Origin: an uncultured Eubacteriales bacterium
GTDB taxonomy: Bacteria; Bacillota; Clostridia; Oscillospirales; Oscillospiraceae
Direction of reading: 5' to 3'
DNA: 10,334 nt
Assembly: GCA_900551495.1 (NCBI GenBank)
Contig: URWG01000058.1
Location: 1-10,334, forward strand
Shown here: positions 5,246 to 10,334 of the stretch, piece by piece
Layout of the letters: the number at the start of each line of letters is the position of its first letter
How positions within the stretch are numbered: position 1 is the first letter of the stretch
Program-made: the position numbers and the translations under genes
Notes under the pieces: model-generated
Database searches by the model: none
What the model was told of the DNA's origin: nothing
Seen by the model: the letters and a program-made list of their open reading frames with translations, nothing else

Positions 5246-6445
5246 ATGACCGCGCTGCTGCTGCGGCTGTTTGTCCGCGACTATCAGAATACGGAGGCGC
5301 CCAAGACCCGCGCCGCTTACGGACGGCTGGCGGGACTGGTCGGCATTGTCTGCAACCTGCTGCTGTTTGCGGGGAAGCTGCTTGTCGGCACGCTCAGCGG
5401 CAGCGTTTCCATCACGGCAGACGCCGTGAACAACCTTTCCGATGCGTCCGGCTCGGTGGTGACGCTGCTGGGCTTCAAGCTGGCATCAAAGCCCGCCGAC
5501 GACAAGCACCCCTTCGGGCACAGCCGCTACGAATACTTTTCGGGGCTGGTCGTTGCGGCGCTGATCCTCGTTATCGGCGCGGAGCTTGCCATCAGCTCGT
5601 TCCGCAAAATTCTCCGCCCCGAGCCGATCGAATTCTCCCTTGCGCTCGTGCTTGTATTGGCGGCATCCGTGTGCGTAAAGCTCTGGATGGCGCTGTTTAA
5701 CGCCAAGCTCGGCAGGAAAATTCGCTCCGCAGCCCTTGCCGCCACCGCCGCCGACAGCCGTAACGATGCGATTTCCACTGCGGCGGTGCTGCTCGGCTGC
5801 GTGGTCGGGCACTTTACGGGGCTGCGTATCGACGGCTACATGGGCTTTGCCGTGGCGCTGCTCATCCTGTGGTCGGGCATCGGCATTGCGCGGGACACCA
5901 TCGACCCGCTGCTCGGCGAGGCGCCCGACGAGGAGTTGGCCCACAGCCTGGGTCATGAGATCACCCGCCATGAAAAAATTCTCGGCATTCACGATCTGAT
6001 CGTCCACGATTACGGTCCCGGGCGCCGCTTCGCCAGCGTTCACGCCGAGATGGATTACCGCCTTGACCCGTTGACGGCGCATGAATGTCTCGACGACATC
6101 GAGCGCGAGGTCAAACGGGAGATGAACGTCGATCTTGTCATTCACTATGACCCCATCGTGACCGACGACCCGGAGCTGGACGCCGTTCGCCACCGTGTGA
6201 CCCGAGCGCTTGCCGAGATCGACCCGCGGCTGTCGCTGCACGATTTCCGCATGGTGCGCGGCGAAAAGCACAGCAACGTGATATTCGACCTCGTGATACC
6301 GCGTGATTTTCCGCTCAGCCGCGACGAGCTGCTGCGGCGCATCAACGAAAAAATACAGTGCGGGGAGCATAAATATTACGCAATCGTCACCTTTGACGGT
6401 GAGGCGTTCAATGACCCCCATACGAGAAAAGGAGAACAACGATGA
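5246..6445 (+). CDS. Cation diffusion facilitator, manganese-type signature, tandem C-terminal domains
   Basis: A 399-residue inner-membrane antiporter of the CDF family, expected to export a divalent metal in exchange for protons. About six hydrophobic segments lie between residues 29 and 214. The transport site reads N62-x3-D66 in the second segment (VNNLSDASG) and D170-x3-D174 in the fifth (ADSRNDAIS). Zinc-type CDFs usually have His-Asp pairs here; the N-D-D-D set is the one reported for manganese exporters such as streptococcal MntE, so Mn2+ is the likeliest substrate. The KPADDKHPFGHSRYEY loop (82-97) is family-typical. The cytoplasmic tail (about 230-399) is twice the usual length and contains two similar modules, about 246-303 and 329-388, each beginning LxxHD. 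The stop overlaps the acetyltransferase start by ATGA. CDF membership is certain; metal specificity is inference. Confidence 0.93.
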   Translation: MTALLLRLFVRDYQNTEAPKTRAAYGRLAGLVGIVCNLLLFAGKLLVGTLSGSVSITADAVNNLSDASGSVVTLLGFKLASKPADDKHPFGHSRYEYFSGLVVAALILVIGAELAISSFRKILRPEPIEFSLALVLVLAASVCVKLWMALFNAKLGRKIRSAALAATAADSRNDAISTAAVLLGCVVGHFTGLRIDGYMGFAVALLILWSGIGIARDTIDPLLGEAPDEELAHSLGHEITRHEKILGIHDLIVHDYGPGRRFASVHAEMDYRLDPLTAHECLDDIEREVKREMNVDLVIHYDPIVTDDPELDAVRHRVTRALAEIDPRLSLHDFRMVRGEKHSNVIFDLVIPRDFPLSRDELLRRINEKIQCGEHKYYAIVTFDGEAFNDPHTRKGEQR

Positions 6446-6987
6446 TTGCAAAACGACTCAGCGCGGATGCCGCGCTGACGGAGCAAATCGAAAAAATCAA
6501 CCGCGAGGCGTTCCCGCCGGAGGAGTATATGCCGATTTCGGAGATGCTGGAGGTGCAGGCACGGGGCGAATTTGACGTACTTGCGCTGCTGGACGGCGAG
6601 ACGGCGGTCGGCTTTATGGCGGTATCGGCGGACGAGCGGGCGGCGTACCTGTTTTTCCTTGCCGTCGGGCGGGACTTTCGTTCTAAGGGCTACGGCGGGC
6701 AGGCGCTTGCGCTGTACCGTTCGCTGTACGCGGGGCGGCAATGCACGGTCGATTTGGAGCCGCTTGACCCCGACGCGGAAAATGCGGAGCAGCGGGTGCG
6801 CCGCCGCCGCTTTTATTTCAATAACGGCTTTGCACCGAGCGGGTACGCGTTGGAATATCGCGGCGCGGCGTTTGAGCTGTTGTGCTGCGAGCCGCCGCTG
6901 CGGGTCGAGGCGTTTGCGCATCTGGCGGAGGGGCTGCACGTCCGCGGCTTCGTGCCGAAGCTGCTGCCGATGAAAAATCAGCCGTAA
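6442..6987 (+). CDS. GNAT-family N-acetyltransferase, substrate unknown
   Basis: A 181-residue cytosolic acetyltransferase, presumed to transfer acetyl from acetyl-CoA to an amine. The acetyl-CoA pyrophosphate-binding loop of motif A is visible as R80-S-K-G83-Y-G85-G86, after the beta-strand AYLFFLAVG (68-76). The FYFNNGF segment (124-130) is the usual motif B region, where the acceptor end of the CoA site sits. There is no signal peptide or membrane segment. Residues past about 150 form a short tail typical of unclassified family members. AAAAGGAG (6427-6434) lies 7 bases before the ATG, inside the CDF gene, and the ATGA overlap points to coupled translation with the transporter. No terminator was seen after its stop. 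The substrate cannot be deduced; a link to metal export is not implied by co-transcription alone. Confidence 0.88.
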   Translation: MIAKRLSADAALTEQIEKINREAFPPEEYMPISEMLEVQARGEFDVLALLDGETAVGFMAVSADERAAYLFFLAVGRDFRSKGYGGQALALYRSLYAGRQCTVDLEPLDPDAENAEQRVRRRRFYFNNGFAPSGYALEYRGAAFELLCCEPPLRVEAFAHLAEGLHVRGFVPKLLPMKNQP

Positions 6988-6993
6988 CGGTGC

Positions 6994-7022
6994 TTGCATA
7001 TTCTATCATTATTTTGTATAAT
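6994..7022 (+). promoter_or_regulatory. Predicted sigma-A promoter of the ABC exporter pair
   Basis: TTGCAT (6994-6999), 17-base spacer, perfect TATAAT (7017-7022), in a locally AT-rich stretch just after the acetyltransferase stop. Transcription should start near 7029, giving a leader of about 80-100 bases before the first ABC gene. The 9-mer TGCTTGCAT covering the -35 is also present at the flavodiiron promoter. Confidence 0.75.
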
Positions 7023-7043
7023 CGTTCTCAATATATGTGAAAG

Positions 7044-7078
7044 CGCCGACCGCGCCCGCAAAGTGCGCAGGCTCGGCG
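7044..7078 (+). ncRNA. Structured leader of the ABC exporter mRNA, unrecognised class
   Basis: CGCCGA (7044-7049) pairs with TCGGCG (7073-7078). Inside it, CC (7050-7051) can pair with GG (7070-7071), and GCGC (7052-7055) with GCGC (7065-7068), leaving a 9-base loop and single-base bulges at 7069 and 7072. This gives about 12 GC-rich pairs in the predicted 5' leader. No T-run follows and I do not recognise a known riboswitch class. It may be a regulatory leader or only a stabilising 5' hairpin. Confidence 0.4.
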
Positions 7079-7132
7079 AGGTAGCGAAAGAAAGAAGGCA
7101 GAAGCATCATCAAAGAGAAAAAGCAACATCAT

Positions 7133-8914
7133 TTGTGGAAATGCCTCCAAAACTACCGCGGGTGGACGGCTGCCGCTGCGCTGTTCGGCTGGCTCGAGGT
7201 CGCTTTGGAGGTCCTGATCCCGATGCTGATGTCCGTCATTGTGGACGGTGGTCTGTATCGGGAGGAAAACTTTATGCTGCGCTCCCTGTTCCCTAATGCG
7301 CTGGTCGCCGACCGCGACCGCTTCGTGCTGACCGTCGGGGGAATCATGGTGGGCGTGGCTTGTCTGTCCATGGCGTGCGGACTGCTCAGCGCCCGCTGCT
7401 CCGCGATTTGCAGTCAGGGCTTTGCGAAAAATCTGCGCTCACTGCTGCTGGGGAAGATTCAGGACTTCTCCTTTGCCAACACCGACCGCTTTTCCACGAG
7501 CAGCCTGATCACCCGTGCGACGACGGACGTTACCGCCGTCCGCACGACGATGTATCAGCTCCTGCGCACGATGACCCGCGCACCGATCATGCTGGTGCTT
7601 GCCACGGTGATGGCGTTCACCGTTTCGGCGCACTTGGCGGTGATCTTCCTGATCGCCATTCCGGTGCTGCTGACGGTGCTGCTGATCTTAATGCGCATCG
7701 GTAAGCCGCGCTTTCGAAAAATGCTGGTGAAAACGGACGCGATGAACCGTGCCGTACAGGAAAATCTTGTCAGCAGCCGCGTGGTCAAGGCGTATGTCCG
7801 CGGCGGCTACGAGACGGACCGCTTCGACGCGACGACAGAGGACCTGCGGCAGGCGCAGCTCTCCTCGGCGCGGCTGTTTACGCTGACCGGTCCGATTCAG
7901 ATGACCATTATGTGGACGTGCACCATCCTCCTGCTGCTCATCGGCGGGCGGGAGATCATTTTTTCGACCACGGGACTTCTGACGGGCGAGCTGGTGAGCC
8001 TTGTGTCCTATTCGACGCAGGCGGTATCCTCGCTGACGATGATTTCGTGGCTCATTATGTCGCTGTCTCGCGGGCAGGCGTCCATGCACCGCATCAACGA
8101 GGTTTTTGACGAGCAGGTGGACATTGCCGACGGTCCCTCGGACGCAGCGGTCGCCGACGGCTCGGTGGATTTCGAGGACGTGTGCTTCAGCTACACGAAA
8201 AATCCCGACAAGCTCAATCTGCGACACATCAACTTACACATCAAGAGCGGCGAGACGATCGGCGTCATCGGCGGCACGGGCGAGGGAAAGTCCACGCTTG
8301 TGAACCTGATCCCGCGCTTTTATGACACCCTCTCCGGCACGGTCAAGGTCGGCGGGCGGGACGTGCGCGAGTATACGCTCGAGGCGCTGCGCAGCGGTGT
8401 CTCCATGGTGCTGCAAAACGGCACGCTCTTTTCCGGCACGATCCGTGATAATCTGCGCTGGGGCGACCCGAATGCGGACGACGACGAGCTGCGCCGCGCC
8501 TGTGCCATTGCCTGCGCGGACGAGTTCATCGACCGCTTCCCCGACGGCTACGATACCGTGCTTGAGCAGAACGCCGCCAATCTCTCCGGCGGGCAGAAGC
8601 AGCGTCTGCGTATCGCCCGCGCGATCGTGAAGAAGCCGAAAATACTTATTTTGGACGATTCGACCAGCGCCGTGGATATGGCGACGGACGAGCACATCCG
8701 CCGCGGGATGAAGACCGCGCTGCCCGGCACGACAAAGATCGTGATCGCCCAGCGCATTGCGTCGATCCTTGCCTGCGATCGGATCGTGGTGCTCGACGAG
8801 GGAAGCCTTTCCGACGTCGGCACACATGAGGAGCTGATGCAGCGCAGCCGGATCTACCGCGATGTTTACGACAGCCAGATGCGACAGGAGGCGAACGAGT
8901 ATGCCGAGAGTTGA
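7133..8914 (+). CDS. Half-size ABC exporter, degenerate-site subunit of a heterodimer
   Basis: A 593-residue membrane protein with an N-terminal transmembrane domain (about 10-320) and C-terminal ATPase domain (about 343-593). The ATPase shows Walker A (GGTGEGKST, 380-388), Q428, a canonical LSGGQ (484-488) and Walker B ILILD508. The catalytic glutamate is replaced by Asp (D509) and the switch histidine by Gln (Q540 in IAQR). This pattern marks the non-catalytic partner of heterodimeric exporters such as TM287/288, LmrCD and BmrCD. Such pumps export drugs, peptides or lipids; the substrate here is unknown. The start is uncertain: no ATG exists in frame after the stop at 7082. TTG 7133 gives a typical N-terminus but has only a weak upstream site; ATC at 7106 or 7109 sits 7 or 10 bases after GAAGG (7094-7098) and would be a rare start. 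The second ABC gene overlaps its last 14 bases. Confidence 0.92.
   Translation: MWKCLQNYRGWTAAAALFGWLEVALEVLIPMLMSVIVDGGLYREENFMLRSLFPNALVADRDRFVLTVGGIMVGVACLSMACGLLSARCSAICSQGFAKNLRSLLLGKIQDFSFANTDRFSTSSLITRATTDVTAVRTTMYQLLRTMTRAPIMLVLATVMAFTVSAHLAVIFLIAIPVLLTVLLILMRIGKPRFRKMLVKTDAMNRAVQENLVSSRVVKAYVRGGYETDRFDATTEDLRQAQLSSARLFTLTGPIQMTIMWTCTILLLLIGGREIIFSTTGLLTGELVSLVSYSTQAVSSLTMISWLIMSLSRGQASMHRINEVFDEQVDIADGPSDAAVADGSVDFEDVCFSYTKNPDKLNLRHINLHIKSGETIGVIGGTGEGKSTLVNLIPRFYDTLSGTVKVGGRDVREYTLEALRSGVSMVLQNGTLFSGTIRDNLRWGDPNADDDELRRACAIACADEFIDRFPDGYDTVLEQNAANLSGGQKQRLRIARAIVKKPKILILDDSTSAVDMATDEHIRRGMKTALPGTTKIVIAQRIASILACDRIVVLDEGSLSDVGTHEELMQRSRIYRDVYDSQMRQEANEYAES
8886..8891 (+). promoter_or_regulatory. 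Ribosome binding site of the second ABC gene, inside the first
   Basis: AGGAGG ends 9 bases before ATG 8901 and lies within the last ten codons of the upstream gene. It fixes the start of the second subunit and implies coupled, roughly balanced synthesis of the two halves. Confidence 0.75.
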
Positions 8915-10334
8915 GCTTCGTAACTATCGCAAAGCGCAGACGCCGTTCGGCAGCCTGATGCGGCTGTTCCGCTACTTTAAGCACTGCAAGCCGATCCTGA
9001 TCTGCGCCGTGGCGTCCATCCTGATCTATGCGGGTGCGACGATCGCCACGACCTACTGCATGAAGCCGCTGGTGAATCTGCTGAGCGAGACGGGGCTTGC
9101 GCCGAATGAGACTTACGCAAAATACATCTCCCTGCTGATCGGGCTTGCGGCGTTGTATCTTCTGAGCGCCGTGACGAACTATCTGCTCAACCGCCTGATG
9201 CTCGAGTGCAGCGCGGTCATTATGCAGAAGCTGCGCACGGAGCTGTTCGGCAAGATGCAGCAGCTTCCCATCCGCTATTTCGACGAAAACACCAACGGCA
9301 GCCTCATGAGCTACTTCACCAACGACATCGAGGCGACAAACGAGCTTTTGCAGCACGCGATCACCCAAATGCTCATCTCGGTCACGTCGCTGCTCGGCAC
9401 GATCGCGATGATGCTGGTGCTGTCGCTGCGGCTGTTTGCGCTGATGGTCGTTCTGGCGGGTATCGTCATTGCTACCGTGCGCATTATCACGCGCATCAGC
9501 GGCAGAAGCTACCGCGAGCAGCAGAAAAATGCCGCCGAGGTCAACGGCTACATCGAGGAAATGATCGCGGGACAGCGGGACATCAAGGTCTTTACCCACG
9601 AAAAAGAGGTCATGGGGGACTTTGAGCCGATCAACGAGCGCTACCGCCGCTCCTCGACCACCGCGACGACTGCGACCTCCGTCGTCGGACCAATCCTCAA
9701 TAACCTCTCGCATATTTTCTATGCCCTGACCTGCGCGGTGGGCGTGCTGTGGCTGCATGAGGACGGCGCGGGCGGCGTGCTGATCGCATTTTTGAACTAC
9801 ATCCGTAACTTTGCCGACCGCGTGAGTCAGATCTCCGAGCAGTTCAACGCCATCATGCTGGCGCTGGCGGGCGCAGAACGGATTTTTGCCGTGCTGGATA
9901 TGCCGCCGGAGGTGGACGAGGGCAGAGTCACGCTGGAGCAGAACGGGCGCGACTATTTTTGGATCAAGCCCGACGGTGAGCGTGTCCCGCTGCGGGGCGA
10001 CGTGCGATTCTATGACGTGGACTTTGCCTACGTTCCGGAAAAGCCCGTGCTGCAAAAGCTTTCCCTTTACGCCAAGCCCGGGCAGAAGATCGCCTTCGTC
10101 GGCTCGACCGGCGCGGGCAAGACGACCATTACAAACCTCATCAACCGCTTTTACGACATTCAGGGCGGACAAATCACCTACGACGGCATCGACGTGCGCG
10201 ACATCCGCAAAAACGACCTCCGCCGCTCGCTCGGCATCGTTTTGCAGGACACGCACCTGTTCACCGGCACGGTCATGGAGAACATCCGCTACGGCAAGCT
10301 CGACGCCACGGACGACGAGTGCATCCGCGCCGCG
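8901..10334 (+). CDS. Half-size ABC exporter, partner subunit, cut off by the window end
   Basis: The frame is open from ATG 8901 to the last base, giving 478 residues without a stop; about 120-150 more are expected. The transmembrane domain covers about 20-330 and the ATPase domain begins near 367. Walker A reads GSTGAGKTT (401-409) and the Q-loop glutamine is Q449 in VLQDTHLF. Before the ATPase domain lies a short insert (about 344-366) with DYFWIKPDG, which I associate with this subfamily. The signature, Walker B and switch residues lie beyond the window, so whether this half carries the intact catalytic glutamate and histidine cannot be seen. Context predicts that it does, because the upstream partner lacks both. 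It overlaps the first gene by 14 bases in another frame, supporting obligate heterodimer formation. Confidence 0.92.
   Translation, partial: MPRVELRNYRKAQTPFGSLMRLFRYFKHCKPILICAVASILIYAGATIATTYCMKPLVNLLSETGLAPNETYAKYISLLIGLAALYLLSAVTNYLLNRLMLECSAVIMQKLRTELFGKMQQLPIRYFDENTNGSLMSYFTNDIEATNELLQHAITQMLISVTSLLGTIAMMLVLSLRLFALMVVLAGIVIATVRIITRISGRSYREQQKNAAEVNGYIEEMIAGQRDIKVFTHEKEVMGDFEPINERYRRSSTTATTATSVVGPILNNLSHIFYALTCAVGVLWLHEDGAGGVLIAFLNYIRNFADRVSQISEQFNAIMLALAGAERIFAVLDMPPEVDEGRVTLEQNGRDYFWIKPDGERVPLRGDVRFYDVDFAYVPEKPVLQKLSLYAKPGQKIAFVGSTGAGKTTITNLINRFYDIQGGQITYDGIDVRDIRKNDLRRSLGIVLQDTHLFTGTVMENIRYGKLDATDDECIRAA

Noticed and set aside
7035..7040. ATG-TGA minimal start-stop in the ABC leader
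   Set aside because: No ribosome binding site and only about 6 bases from the predicted transcript start; a chance occurrence is likely.
8646..10256. Minus-strand open frame of about 536 codons opposite the ABC genes
   Set aside because: It lies wholly over two ABC exporter genes with clear motifs; the product is low-complexity and unlike known proteins.

Overview
The window is about 10.3 kb of GC-rich DNA (roughly 60% by eye) and reads as chromosomal sequence from an anaerobic, low-oxygen-adapted member of the Bacillota. The evidence is strong AGGAGG-type ribosome binding sites, TTGACA/TATAAT-type promoters, a three-repeat SLH anchor on a secreted enzyme, a class A flavodiiron protein and a heterodimeric multidrug-type ABC exporter. 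High GC and one repeat-like element suggest the Oscillospiraceae/Ruminococcaceae side of the Clostridia, but this is inference. No rRNA, tRNA, CRISPR array, insertion sequence or phage gene was seen.

Layout. Positions 18-1436 (minus strand) hold a complete M20C-family dipeptidase (PepD type). It is divergent from a two-gene unit on the plus strand: an 87-residue cysteine-rich zinc-ribbon protein (1574-1837), overlapped by ATGA with a secreted alkaline phosphatase that carries three C-terminal SLH domains (1834-3813). A clear intrinsic terminator (3828-3860) closes that unit. A flavodiiron protein follows with its own promoter (3921-5066). After a 179-base gap with a degenerate repeat-like hairpin come a cation diffusion facilitator of the manganese-type signature (5246-6445) and a GNAT acetyltransferase (6442-6987), again joined by ATGA. 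A further promoter and a structured leader precede two overlapping half-size ABC exporter genes. The first (about 7133-8914) has degenerate catalytic residues; the second (8901-10334) runs off the window end.

How they fit together. The genes are arranged as independent small transcription units rather than one pathway: peptide turnover, surface phosphate scavenging, O2/NO detoxification, divalent metal efflux and drug or lipid export. Within each unit, stop-start overlaps imply translational coupling. The two ABC halves almost certainly form one asymmetric exporter.

I found no clearly new multi-gene system. The points most worth checking are regulatory. They are a perfect inverted repeat on the pepD transcription start, a near-consensus promoter on the start codon of the zinc-ribbon gene, two promoters with identical hexamers and spacing, and a stable hairpin leader with a non-ATG start before the ABC exporter. 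The metal-site and domain duplication of the CDF protein is also notable. No gene-free stretch exceeds 300 bases.
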